DNA of 64,000 nucleotides from Oopsacas minuta. Its lineage: Eukaryota > Porifera > Hexactinellida > Lyssacinosida > Leucopsacidae. The notes beneath the pieces are model-generated. The model did not search any database. It saw nothing but the letters and a program-made list of their open reading frames with translations, and was not told the DNA's origin. The stretch covers positions 603,557-667,556 of the forward strand of contig JAKMXF010000011.1 of assembly GCA_024704765.1 (NCBI GenBank), given 5' to 3'. Made by a program: the position numbers and the translations under genes. Positions 1 through 10,343 of this stretch are shown here, piece by piece; within the stretch, counting starts at the first letter, position 1, and the number at the start of each line of letters is the position of its first letter.

Positions 1-3000
1 ACCGAAGTAGGTACTAGAGATCTTTTTGACGTTGGTGGATTAAGTGCAACTGTTGATGGAAAGCAAACTTTGGAATGCTTTAATAATGACGCGCTTTATA
101 CTATTCTCGTTGTTGACATATTGTTCCAAGGTTTGATGATTAGAATAACATTAGAATACTGAGTAGAAGTATATATCTGGGTTATTCTGTCGTTAGGGAT
201 TAAATAGATACACTATGCTTATGCTCATTTTTTCTTTTCAAACAAGGTCCTCCCGAAATCACCCTAGATACAGGAATGGGTGAGAGTTATTCTTCTCTAA
301 CTCCTGGTGACAACACAGCTAGTATTAATCTTCTTACAAAGAATGTAATTCTAGCAACCGTTCTAGCTGGTAGATGGCAGAGACCAAATGGAACATTTGT
401 TGAAGATAACTCCATACCATTCTCAGCTTTTGAGATATCAGATCAGGGAATATACAAGTTCTATGTTATTAATTGGGAGAGCATAGAAACACTAGCTATT
501 CAGATCCAGCTTACAGGTATGATGGGATTATTTTGAAGAAAATAGCCCACATATATACTAGATAGTATTTAGCCATGGGTAATATATTTTGTTTATCTGC
601 TTGGATATTGTTTAAGGTCATGTTGAGACACTCATAGCTAGGTTGGAGGTGGAGATTTCTTATCAGATACGAAATCAAATCTACTATCCATGGTGGTTAA
701 CAATCGAATATTATATAGAGGGGACTAATGTCATTCAATCATTTGATTGTTAGTTATGATATTCTAGTGTATCCATTTGGAGAAGAGATTGCTCTAAGAG
801 AATACAACTATTTGGAAGATCTCTCAGTACTGACTACCAATACTACTCTATATTGCATAACAGATGTGATAGATATTCCTGAGGTAATCTGGAAGTATGA
901 AGATCTAGAAGGTGTGAACACATCCCAATCAGCTGAAACTGATTTCTTCACTGGGTTTAGTTCGTTACTCGTGACTACAGACAAAGTAGGCTACTACAGC
1001 TGTTATGTAACTGAAAATGGTGCCAGTAAGACGTATTCAATTGCAGTCATAGATACAGAAGTGTACAAAGGTATGCAACATTAATGTGCTATATTTCTAA
1101 CTACAGTGGAATGTGAATTTCGGGACAAGACGAACAATTAATTACACAAATCAGGTCTCTACAATAGTTAGTCAATTGGTATTACTTTGGTTAATACGAA
1201 AACAAATTGTGACCTTTTTTGAGCTAACTATTAACGAGTTTACACTGTAGTTGTATATTCAAATTCAAATAGCAGAGCTTTCATATTTACAATTCTCATA
1301 TTTTCTATTCTTCAGTCCTTGAGGCTGCACAGCCATTCACTTACACTGTCAAGATAGACAGAGATATTGCTTTCCTATTCTGTCACAAACCTGACAACTC
1401 TGTTCCCTTTGGAGCAATCGGTTGGAGAGAGATGGATACCAGTGAGAGGAGGCAGAACCCTCTAAACATTGCAGACATTCCTGACGACGGAAACACCCAT
1501 ACAATGGAATGTTTAGATGCCTTGGATGATACTCCAATATTCAATGTACAAATCCTCATTCAAGGTTTGTGTATTAGATTTAAGTATATCATTATGTATC
1601 AGTATTGAAACTATTCTAATCCTATCAACAGGACCACCTGTCATAACACTGAACACAGGATCTATGGTATCCTACCCTCTACTTTCTGAAAACACCAATA
1701 AAGCTTATCTTGACCTACTCTCACGGAATGTAGCCCTATCTGTTAATCTAGTCGGGAGATGGCAACTACCAGATAACTCTTGGGTCACAACAAGCTCAAT
1801 GACATTCCTCACATTTCAACTATTTGATCAGGGGTTGTACAAGTTCTATGTTACTGATTTGGATAATGTGGATACACTTGCTATTCAGATAGATCTTACA
1901 GGTATTGCCTCTAAGCTTCTAATTGAAATACATTGACAAACAAGTATTCTAATCTTCACTATCATATTTAGTGAATCAATTTGGAGAGAAGATTGATCCA
2001 ACAACATATGGACCATTATCAACAAATTCTATTTTGAATGCAAACACAGATCTCTACTGTTTGAATGGAGTAGTTGCCTGGAGTTACAGAGATCTAGTTG
2101 GTATTTGTGCTGGTAGAACTGGTGCAATTGATGCTGACGGAGCTAGTGTTTTGTCAGTGGACATAAACTATCCAGGTTACTACAGCTGTGAAGTGACACA
2201 ACAACCAGACGGTATCAGCAATGCATACACTGTAGCTGTTCTGGATACAACTCTCATACAAGGTTACATATTTCTGAATTCATTGCTTTGTGTATTTCTA
2301 CAGTAGAAACCGGATAATTTTCTTACAAAGTTTATGTAAGATATCCCGTTTCTGCCAAATTTAAATATTTTCATTTTAGTAATCGAGACATCTGAATCAT
2401 ACCAATACACCCTCGGAGTAGATAATGATATATTTCTATTCTGTCACACATCTGACAACTCCATCTCATCTTCTGAACTCGTTTGGATGAAGAATGACTC
2501 ATTTTCCATTTTTAAGAATCCACTAAATGTATTTGAAGTAGGAAATCTGTTCAAATACACAGACACCTATCTAATGGAATGTCTAGATCAAACTTCTAGC
2601 GAAAGCATTCTGAGTGCTGGAATATCTATGCAAGGTTTGTTCTGTGCAATTATAATACAGTAGTTACATTTAATTTCAATTCATGCAATGATATTCCATA
2701 TCCTTACACTTTGCAGGAGTACCTGTCATAAGCGTGGATACAGGGACAGTACAAACATTCGAGTCACTCACTTCTGACGGGAACGCAGCTTATATCATCG
2801 TTCAGACACAGAATGTAGTTATGAGAGTTGATCTTGTTGGGAAGTGGCAGAGACCTGATGACACTCATGTATCTGACAATTCAATTACTTTCTTATCCTT
2901 TGATGAGTCAGATGTAGGAGTATACAAGTTCTATATGACAGATTGGTACAATGAACAGAGGCTAGCTATTCAAATCCAACTCTCTCTTTCTCGTGAGTAT

Positions 3001-3515
3001 CTTTCTAGTAATTATTTAATCAGCAAAAAGTAAATTCTTTTCTATTCTCTCTAGCAACCTACTCACAAGCAATAACTAATCTAACAGCTGTGACATCAAG
3101 TGACAGTTCCATCCTGGTTACCTGGAGTTTGTTAGCAGAGCAGACGCCCCTCTCTGGTGAGAAATTCTCAATATACTACGGATACGAAGATGTTGAATAT
3201 TTCGCCGGTACCACTGAGAAGCTATTCTTCAACATTAATGGATTAACTCTCAACTTCAACTATACAATTCGTGTGGACATGCAGTTCGCATATTCTCCAG
3301 AATCATTTTCTGAGGTTGTCTCCCACTATCTAATACTTCCGGTAATCACTGTGCCCACCACATTCTTCCAAAGTGCATCATTTGACTTTGCTGCTCAAGA
3401 AAGCGTTTTGATTGTAGTAATCGTATTCTTGCTGCTTATCATTGTTGTAATCTTAATGCTGGCAATAATCGCGGCATTCTTTATAAGGAGACATATGCAG
3501 AAGAGCAATATGTGA
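1..3515 (+). CDS. Type I membrane receptor with tandem Ig-like exon modules, FN3 and TM (5' truncated)
   Basis: Exons read as 1-130 (end of an exon begun outside), 247-516, 768-1070, 1316-1564, 1632-1901, 1972-2262, 2380-2634, 2717-2992 and 3055-3515. All internal exons are multiples of three and every junction is phase 1. Three exon types recur in order. Type B (about 90 aa) has an Ig-like W and a D-x-G-x-Y-K-F/Y end but lacks both Ig cysteines. Type C (about 100 aa) has C...W...GYYSC. Type D (about 84 aa) has F-C-H...W...M-E-C. The last exon encodes one FN3-like domain, a hydrophobic membrane span of about 27 residues and a short basic tail ending RRHMQKSNM. The protein is probably a cell-surface recognition or adhesion receptor; ligand unknown. 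A good donor (GAG|GTGAGTAT, near 3534) follows the stop, so a 3'UTR intron or alternative tail is possible. The signal peptide lies upstream of the window. Confidence 0.75.
569..699. repeat. Short TIR element (MITE), CCATGGATGG family, copy 1
   Basis: This intronic element has imperfect terminal inverted repeats around AGCCATGGGTAA and CTATCCATGGTGGTTAA. Its interior (GGTCATGTTGAGACACTC, then TTGGAGGTGGAGATTTCT) matches the element at 63581-63699 and a fragment near 38890-38940. It is non-coding. Confidence 0.6.
1101..1250. repeat. pogo/Tigger-like MITE in an intron
   Basis: The ends are perfect inverted repeats (CTACAGTG / CACTGTAG), and the subterminal sequence reads TTAATACGAA / TAACGAG. 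It resembles the CAGTGGAACCTCG-type ends of pogo/Tigger mariner relatives. It lies in the intron between the first type C and type D exons of the Ig receptor. Confidence 0.55.
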
Positions 3516-4428
3516 CAAATAACAAGAGTGAGGTGAGTATCCATTTACATGAGCTTAACTATCCTATTGATTGGTTCTTTTAAAGTTTTCCCCTAATCTA
3601 ACTTTGTTTTGATTAATTCTCCTTTTCTGTGAATCTTTGATCTACATAGTGTATGTATTATTTTACTTCTGTAATATTGTTGTTTTGAGAATTTTGATTG
3701 TATGTATCTACGTAAATGCAGAGCATGAAGCTTCGCCGCTCCGCGCTCCTAGCCCCCAATGGAGCGCACTCCTCTCCCGCTCCTTTTCATTCTTTCAGAT
3801 TTCCATTACATTTGTATGTTGAGTAATTAGGATTGAATTAACCATTGTACATTGGGGAAATTGCTAAATGTGCTAAGTAAAATCATTTCAAAATATTTTA
3901 TGTAAAAATTGAATTATGAAAAGTGGCCCAGCATCCACTTTTCATAACAAGAATACTCATTCTTATAAAATATGTAATTCGTCCAGTGTGTGGGCTCCTG
4001 AAAAAATGCAAAAATGGAGCTGATGAGATTTTAGGGAGAATATTACATGGTTTCTTTCGGGTCGTAATTGTCAACTGAAATTTGCGCAGATTTAACTTTT
4101 GAGTAATTGGTTAATTGTAACCATGAAATACGTTAATACTATGTATGTAATTACTCTTTACCTTTTTACTAATCCCATAAAACCTTAATTACACTATTCC
4201 TTCAGTCAACTCCCATTATACCGGACACGGATATATTGAAATACCCGCGTATATCGAAGTAGTAAATTATGCAAATATTGTTCCAAACCGTCGAAGTAAC
4301 ATAATTTCATCTGTTTTATTGAAACTCCGCTTATACCGAAATAATTATCTCTGTCCCTTGAGTTTGGATATAACCGGAATTTACCGGAATTAATATTCTA
4401 TTAATTATTAGCTGCTAATATATAATCA
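3516..4428. other. Intergenic: receptor 3' flank and MITE-like debris
   Basis: No convincing gene is seen. A GC-richer patch at 3735-3785 interrupts AT-rich DNA. From about 4205 the sequence CTCCCATTATACCGGACACG, with related TTATACCGAA and ATAACCGGAA motifs downstream, resembles degenerate mariner-type ends. Confidence 0.4.
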
Positions 4429-5460
4429 ATGCAGAATCTCGGTACAAAGCAAGAGACTTTCTTCTCAAAAGGAGATGAGTATATCTATAATGAATCTATA
4501 AGCAAACGTTCTAAACCAAACGAGAGCAGTTGTAAGAACGAAGTTTTGCCATATTTCGGCTGTACCATTGACCAAGCTTCTGCGAAAGATAATACAATAG
4601 AGCAAGTTATTCCCATTCCATTGACCCCAACTGGTATCCAATATCAACAACCTTCAAGTACTCTAATGGGATTCTTCGATCAGAGAGATAACCTACAACA
4701 TAATATATTGTGTAGCTGTCCTAATGAGATGAATAATACTCCAATTTTCAAGGCTCGGCTACAAGATCTCACTCCTCTCATCTGCTCCAAACTTGAAATG
4801 GCACACACTCTAACCAATTGTGCTTTAGCTGAAAGCCTTCTTAATGAAATATACTGCAATAAAGATCATAATCTGACCATGCTACAGTCTAGTGTAAGAC
4901 GTAGACTCTATGATTGTATTAATGTTCTCACTTCAATCGGACTGATAAATAAAGACGGACGTAATCTTACATGGGCAGGGGATGGATTCAAAGTTCGTAC
5001 ACCTAATTCCGGTCCTGGGCTAAAGCAATTAATAAAATCTACAATAGAGGATAAAGAGCTGGTGCTTCATGAGAAAACTGAACGTCTACGTGAAATGAGG
5101 CAGAGAATTTTTATGTATAATAAACTTGCTTCTAGGAATAAGCATTCATTATATCGTGCTAAATCTCTCCTCACATTGCCTCTATTATTCATTCGTATTT
5201 CAAACAGTAATAATATTGAGTGCAGACTTAGTAGAAATCATATGACAGCACAATATACATCTGATGGTCCTTTCACTATAGTTCAAGATTCGGAACTATT
5301 GCGTTCACTTGATTTCTCATTTGATAGTGTTACTCCACAGCGAAATTCTTTCTCCGGTTTTCAATATTTACCTGAAATGCAGTGTGTTAATCCATTGCCT
5401 TTTGTACAGGCAGCTGATAGTCATGTGTTACATACGAAATTACCATCAGAACCTTTTTAA
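4429..5460 (+). CDS. Divergent DP-like (E2F dimerisation partner) protein, single exon
   Basis: The 343-residue protein has a winged-helix DNA-binding segment at about 115-190, with RRRLYDCINVL (157-167) and INKDGRNLTWAG matching the DP/E2F recognition helix and beta-wing. A heptad-like stretch (LREMRQRIFMYNKLASRNK) follows, then a DP-type dimerisation segment (LTLPLLFIRISNS...IECRLS, then FTIVQDSELLRSLDF). That C-terminal block is characteristic of DP proteins rather than E2F proteins. DP proteins pair with E2Fs to regulate cell-cycle genes in the nucleus. Human TFDP1 has the same order but is better conserved and encoded by many exons; this copy is intronless and has an unusual N-terminal 110 residues. 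It may be a fast-evolving paralogue. An AT-rich TATATAAT lies only a few bases before the ATG, so the true start could be slightly downstream. Confidence 0.72.
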   Translation: MQNLGTKQETFFSKGDEYIYNESISKRSKPNESSCKNEVLPYFGCTIDQASAKDNTIEQVIPIPLTPTGIQYQQPSSTLMGFFDQRDNLQHNILCSCPNEMNNTPIFKARLQDLTPLICSKLEMAHTLTNCALAESLLNEIYCNKDHNLTMLQSSVRRRLYDCINVLTSIGLINKDGRNLTWAGDGFKVRTPNSGPGLKQLIKSTIEDKELVLHEKTERLREMRQRIFMYNKLASRNKHSLYRAKSLLTLPLLFIRISNSNNIECRLSRNHMTAQYTSDGPFTIVQDSELLRSLDFSFDSVTPQRNSFSGFQYLPEMQCVNPLPFVQAADSHVLHTKLPSEPF

Positions 5461-5710
5461 TTAGCTTTGTGGCTTATTGACATATCACTTAAATCATACT
5501 AGATTATGTCTTTCTATTTTAATTACAAATACGATGTTTGGAGTATTTATTTGATCATTATTATTATTGTAGATGTTATTCCTGCTAAATTTTATGAAAT
5601 TCTGATATTTGTTGATTAAAGCTCGTTCGTTATTCACAAGCAATTGTTTAGTATTATTCTGCTATTAAAGTTTATGAGTTGTTTAATACCTTTTAATGAA
5701 TACATATTAT

Positions 5711-5968
5711 GTATAATATGTATTATACGTTCAACCTACAATTTTTGGTGACGTAACTTCTACTGGGCTGATTTCTACAATATTAATTTGTATGAAAACA
5801 GAATTTCTCAAACTGTTAATGATAAATCTCACCAAAGTTGACCAAATCATATAATACTTGATAACAAGTCTAAAATTGTAAAAATCTCCAATTTCGAGAT
5901 TACCTTAGACGTATAATACCTTCAAGTAGATCACCTATAACGTATTATATATTATACGCGTATTATAA
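5711..5968. repeat. Dispersed non-autonomous element, copy 1
   Basis: The sequence is shared with 44521-44766, including ACAATTTTTGGTGACGTAAC and a following GGGCTGATTTCT block. Both copies are bounded by TATTATACGTT / AACGTATTATA-type ends in opposite orientation. No coding capacity. Likely a MITE of about 250 bp. Confidence 0.65.
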
Positions 5969-6557
5969 GAGTTAGATTCAAACAGTGCTATGTGGTTGTT
6001 TCTCATCCCCGCCTGTGCGGGAAGATATTAGTTGTAAGAATTGAATTCTATGTCTCTTTACCTGTAATTAGCTGGTGGAAGCTAATCTCTAGAACAATTT
6101 GGAATTATTGTCCAAAAGGTGTGAAAATATACGAATAGAAATTTCTGATGTCAGGTGCAGAAGTAGAGGCGCCAGGAGTATATGCGTACATGCGTAATAA
6201 CGCGCTAGCAGATTTGTAGTAAATTTGTTTTCTAACTATAAATGTATATAAACACAGTAAATATATTTCAGGGCTTCCATTAATTTATACACTGATTATA
6301 TGATATAGTGTATATTATATCTTACAGCTCTACTCTAAGTACACATTATAAGAGTAAAGCTTCAGGGTAGACAACGTTTCTGGTACGGTTATCGGTAGCT
6401 AAGATTCTAAGCTTTGCAGAGCTACCTAGCTGGGATACTGCGAAGTAAAACATTCCATGTGTGAAGCAGACTGACGAAAGGTCTACGCCGACTGCCTTGA
6501 AGGTCTTAACATTTTAAATGTTTAACAAGATTATTAAAATTCAATTTTCTTTCTTTG

Positions 6558-6812
6558 CTAAAATCCATATTTAGTAGAATAATATAATTTCAATAATCCA
6601 CTAACATTCAATTTGGTAAGTTTAAGTTGGCACAGACGGTCATTTGAGATTTTTTGAGAGAAGTGTAAGAGAGTATGTGCATTTATAAACTGTTTGATCG
6701 TTGAGTGAATGGATTCTGAACGTTGTGTGTAATGAGCACCCAACGTGAGGTGTTGCCAGGTCCATCGTGATGCCCATTGAATTCTCTTGTCATATAATAC
6801 ACGTAAAAACAA
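6558..6812 (-). pseudogene. Transposase fragment (MULE/FAR1-like)
   Basis: A reading frame of about 84 codons contains THLTLGA-type and TQRSESIHSTIKQFI-type sequence. This resembles the segment of MULE/FAR1-type transposases near the last catalytic residue (TQR-x-ES-x-N-x-x-IK). There is no upstream catalytic domain in frame, so it is a remnant. The surrounding 5970-6557 and 6813-7450 hold no recognisable gene. Confidence 0.5.
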
Positions 6813-7412
6813 GTTGAGCAGAATGGAATCATTTCAGTTGGATGTTCGATTTCATTGTATCCAGTTAGAGAACATGAATTAAAGTCGAGGAAATAATTTT
6901 GTGAAGCTATAGCTGCAGAATATTAATCGGATTGATCGCTTGGCTCAGCCATGATAAATAGCTGAGTTGTTTAATTCGCACAATTATAATACATATTATC
7001 CGTAGATGGCAGGACTGAGTTACTGTGTCCCAATCAGAAAATGACCTTTTTGAACCCAAAATTCAACCCAATTTCAGCCCTTTTCGGACTAAAAATCTCC
7101 AAAAAGGCTTAGGCCGTATACAGTTTTATATAATTAAGTATAATACGTAAAACTTGTCAATTTGAGGCTGATTAGACGTACGAAATCGCTAAACTATCAT
7201 AAAGTGTGAATCATTCAAAGTTGTCAGAACAAACTCTATCATAGAAATTAACATAAGTGCTACAATATTTTCATACTTTTGTATGTTAGAAATATACGTT
7301 TTCCCCTTCAGGATGACCACAATTTTGATTACTACGAAATATTATGCATATATGGAGAAATTCGAGGCAATTTACACGAAGTTAGTAAAATTCCTTAAAT
7401 GTCGGTTAAATC

Positions 7413-7439
7413 CTTATATGTCGGCCGCCGACATATAAG
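7413..7439. repeat. Short palindrome
   Basis: A 12-bp perfect inverted repeat (CTTATATGTCGG / CCGACATATAAG) is separated by 3 bases. It may be the tip of a small transposable element or a cruciform-forming site. Function unknown. Confidence 0.6.
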
Positions 7440-7454
7440 TAATCCCTTATATTT

Positions 7455-7751
7455 TTAGCGTATAAATTGTAAAGTAATAGGCTTTTGGCTCTAAATTCTA
7501 TAGGAATTGTGGTCTTCGTTTCTTATTTAAAGAAATGGAAAGAAACAACCCGATTTAACTGTAACTTCTAATTATACTAAAGGTTGTACAAGAGGGCCCT
7601 GGCAATCGCCATTCCGTATCTACTCCCTTGTAAATTACTTGTAATATAACTATAAGAATAAATAATTAAAATGCTTCGAGCTAGCTTCCCCAGTCCTAGA
7701 AAATCATATTTGAGAAACAAAAATCTCTACTTTACATTCCCTTAACAAATA
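7455..7751. repeat. 297-bp dispersed repeat, copy 1
   Basis: Nearly identical to 10344-10640 over the same length, starting TTAGCGTATAAATTGTAAAG and ending CCCTTAACAAATA, with only scattered substitutions. No long reading frame is present. It is probably a recently mobile non-autonomous element. Confidence 0.85.
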
Positions 7752-7799
7752 AAGTACCAAATTATGACTTATTTAAAATACTTTTGCACTCACAAATGA

Positions 7800-7834
7800 T
7801 CTAATCTAATCTAATCTAATCTAATCTAATCTAA
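7800..7834. repeat. (TCTAA)7 microsatellite
   Basis: Seven perfect head-to-tail pentamers. The unit differs from animal telomeric hexamers and the arthropod TTAGG/CCTAA repeat, so it is read as an ordinary microsatellite. Confidence 0.9.
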
Positions 7835-8004
7835 TTACTCACAACAGATACCTATACTACCAGGACTGACATAAACTCATACGAACAGTAAAGCTACTAG
7901 CAGCAGGAACAAAGACAGGGAAATGTTCATCAGTGTAGTAGTAGGCTATAATAAATATAATAATATTAACTCATGTTATCTGAATATTAGTTCTGTAATT
8001 AATC

Positions 8005-8688
8005 TTAGAGTTCTATTTTTGGACTTACCACGTTCGCGTTAGTAAGGTTAATTCGCTGGTCCAGTTCCTGGATAGGACGCGTATTTTCGGGTAATTGAGG
8101 ACCCACTGAGCTTACATTCTGACTTAACATGTCAAGTTGTGCTTGAGAGATACATAACATATCTTCTGCTGCCCACCAGGTTACAGCTTCACTGCATGGG
8201 AAGTAGTGAAGGAGCCCTGGGAGGTATAGTACGAATTGGTGTCTGTACACAGTCCATCACAATTGTAGATGTCACTCAGTCTTAGGTAAATTCCCCAAAC
8301 CTCATCAGGATCAGCCTTTATCTGATCTAGGTAAGTATTATTTGCCCCAAAGAAAGGATAGAAATCACTATATTCACAAATCCTAACTTTGATACCTGAC
8401 ACAAGGAATCCATTTGGTTGATCGCCAGCTTGGGAGGAGTTGAATTGTGTATTTCTGGATACAAGGTGGATTTCTGAGCTGCGATAGATGCTTTTTCCAT
8501 CGAATTGATTCTCTGATCCCCAATTACTACCCTCCGCTGCCCAATGGAAATGGAATTGTTGCAATACATAAACTTCCATCCTGGAAGTTGTTTGGCCTTT
8601 CATATGTAGCAACAAAATATGGTAGAGTTGCTTCCTCGGTATCAGTAATGTATTCTACAGTATATGTGCATTGTTCATCAGAGTACCA
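8005..8688 (-). pseudogene. Frameshifted alpha-carbonic anhydrase
   Basis: The minus strand carries an alpha-carbonic anhydrase core: QQFHFHW (two zinc histidines), GSENQFDG (acidic gatekeeper), SEIHLVS (third zinc histidine), YTSQGSFTT, then PCSEAVTW and ENTRPIQELDQRI. Family members hydrate CO2 to bicarbonate. These blocks are not in one frame. The block beginning QQFHFHW ends at GSFTT, about 8190, and PCSEAVTW continues in a second frame. At the other end an upstream block (PYFVATYERPNNFQDG) joins through another frame change near 8560. No intron-sized gap or splice signals separate the blocks. All zinc ligands survive, so disruption is recent or the two indels are sequencing errors. The N-terminal part of the domain is not visible. 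Confidence 0.7.
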
Positions 8689-8793
8689 TTTATTTAATTA
8701 ACCTCTTGGTAACTCTTCTGAATAATTGTGATAATAATTCCTAAATGAAATTATATAACAGCTTACATATTATCATAGATAATACTCCTTAAA

Positions 8794-9318
8794 ATGGCAT
8801 CCGCATTGGAAGGGCAATACTTAAAGAAAGATAACTCTAATATTGTTATAAGGAAGTGGGAAGAGAGTGACTTAGAAAATATGAGTAAGTTATTACGAAA
8901 AGTCACAGAGACTCAAGATTACCCTGAACAATGCTTAGATATAGAAAGTCTAAGGAAAGATATGTTTGGTACACAAGTATGGCTATATGGATATCTAGCG
9001 GAAGTTGTTATACAAGGAGAGGCTGTCTCTATTGGAATAGCTGTAGCGAATCTATCTTACAATCTAAGTAGAGTATTATCTATTACAATTCTATATATTC
9101 TCCCTGATTGGAGGAATAAAGGGGTAGGGAGAGGTCTATTGGATGCTATGAAACAGTTTGCAATTAGTCTCAAGTGTAAATTCATACATTGGACGGATGA
9201 GTATAAAAATACAATCGTGACAAATATTTCTAAGAAAAAAGCTGATTATACTCAACCCCACTGGATTATGTACACTATGAATGAAGCGGATATGGAAAAA
9301 TTATTAAAACCTTCATAA
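8794..9318 (+). CDS. GNAT acetyltransferase, SSAT-like
   Basis: The 174-residue single-exon protein begins with an IRKWEESDLENMSKLL-type beta1-alpha1 element. The acetyl-CoA-binding motif A follows as YILPDWRNKGVGRGLL (R/Q-x-x-G-x-G/A), and the C-terminal strand contains WIMYTM. Length and layout match the spermidine/spermine (diamine) N-acetyltransferase branch. An alpha-amine or polyamine substrate is an inference from overall pattern only. An AT-rich TTATATAAC motif lies about 40 bases upstream. The neighbouring frameshifted carbonic anhydrase is divergently oriented, so the two may have shared a promoter region. Confidence 0.75.
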   Translation: MASALEGQYLKKDNSNIVIRKWEESDLENMSKLLRKVTETQDYPEQCLDIESLRKDMFGTQVWLYGYLAEVVIQGEAVSIGIAVANLSYNLSRVLSITILYILPDWRNKGVGRGLLDAMKQFAISLKCKFIHWTDEYKNTIVTNISKKKADYTQPHWIMYTMNEADMEKLLKPS

Positions 9319-10013
9319 TTCATTATTGCAATTCGTCCTTACATAAATTTCTTTATTTTATCGAAAATATTCAGAATTGTGTAATGAGTTCGATCCATGA
9401 GAATACAATAATATCAGCTTTGAGAGAAATTTGATAATTAGGTTTACTGGTATACAAATATATGTCTCGGAATAGTAAAACGAGGAAAGAGAATTTTGAG
9501 GTCAAATTTCTGCACCGACAGCACCGTGAGAATTAAGAGTTGCATAATAATATTATTCTTTCCTGAAACATTTTACATCGTGTATATTGCCTTTTCATAA
9601 ACACCAAGTTTGGGTACCTGAGAGGTCTGGACACCCAAACAGGTTTAATGGTGGAGACGGTATTTTTGTGAAGTTTACATAGAGGTAGCAGCAATTTCGC
9701 ATGGTGGATCCACCAAGTTTGATTTTGTTTCCTAAATCTTGGCGCCGTGTTGCAAATACGCGAATTTAATATTATGCGCATAATCACCAGACAATAGTGT
9801 ATAGTTTACACAGTAAAATGGGCTTATGATTAACAATATTACTGAAAGGCGGATTTTTAGACAAATCGCTATTACTTAAGCGAATACTACTGTATTTCAT
9901 TAATTAATTAATAGGAAAATTCATGCAACTCATGATTTGCTAAAGGTTGACTCCACTGTGTTTGTTATAAAAATTGTTAAAATAAGTACACATACACAAA
10001 AGTAAGTTTATGG
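9319..10013. other. Intergenic, no gene seen
   Basis: AT-rich DNA without a recognisable gene or RNA. Reading frames here lack family resemblance. Confidence 0.4.
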
Positions 10014-10085
10014 AGCAGAGTGGCGCAGGGGAAGCGTGCTGAGCCCATAACCCAGAGGTCGGTGGATCGAAACCACTCTCTGCTA
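10014..10085 (+). tRNA. Initiator-type tRNA-Met (CAT)
   Basis: A 72-nt cloverleaf. The acceptor AGCAGAG pairs with CTCTGCT, followed by discriminator A; the AU first pair is typical of eukaryotic initiators. The anticodon loop is CCCATAA and the T loop ATCGAAA, the initiator hallmark replacing TTCGA. The T stem GGTGG/CCACT has one G-T pair. A T5 run at 10089-10093 is a likely Pol III terminator. The anticodon stem is CTGAG/CCCAG, giving an A-C mismatch at the 30:40 position within the three G-C pairs normally invariant in initiators. That suggests either a weakened gene or a tRNA pseudogene. Intronless. Confidence 0.88.
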
Positions 10086-10088
10086 TGC

Positions 10089-10093
10089 TTTTT
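10089..10093 (+). terminator. Pol III T5 terminator
   Basis: Five consecutive T residues start four bases after the tRNA 3' end, the usual RNA polymerase III stop signal. Confidence 0.7.
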
Positions 10094-10343
10094 CTTGCTT
10101 ATTTTGACACAACAGAATACGGCCGGGAAATGTGTCATTTTATGACGTCAAAAAGGCTGCTGAAATCTTGATTTGGGTGCGGGAATTGGTTAAAACGAAG
10201 TGGAAATTATTGTATTCCTTTTCGTTACGAATGTAACATTTCGGCCGTAGTCGGTTAATTGTTTATGCAATGCAACTTGTAGTGACAGATTGATACAAAC
10301 TTGTTTTACATATTTTGTAAAATGAAAATTACTAATTATATTG

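Noticed and set aside
3637-3822. Small open frame after the Ig receptor
   Set aside because: Low-complexity hydrophobic read-through with no start context or homology; perhaps an alternative tail exon but unsupported.
6006-6027. TCATCCCCGCCTGTGCGGG resembling a type I-E CRISPR repeat
   Set aside because: Occurs once, with no spaced copies and no cas genes, in an animal genome. It is a small chance hairpin.
7800-7834. Interstitial telomere repeat
   Set aside because: The unit TCTAA is neither TTAGGG nor TTAGG type; an ordinary microsatellite is simpler.
8005-8688. Programmed frameshifting in the carbonic anhydrase
   Set aside because: Two separate frame changes lack a slippery heptamer and the family is not known for frameshifting; decay or sequence error is likelier.
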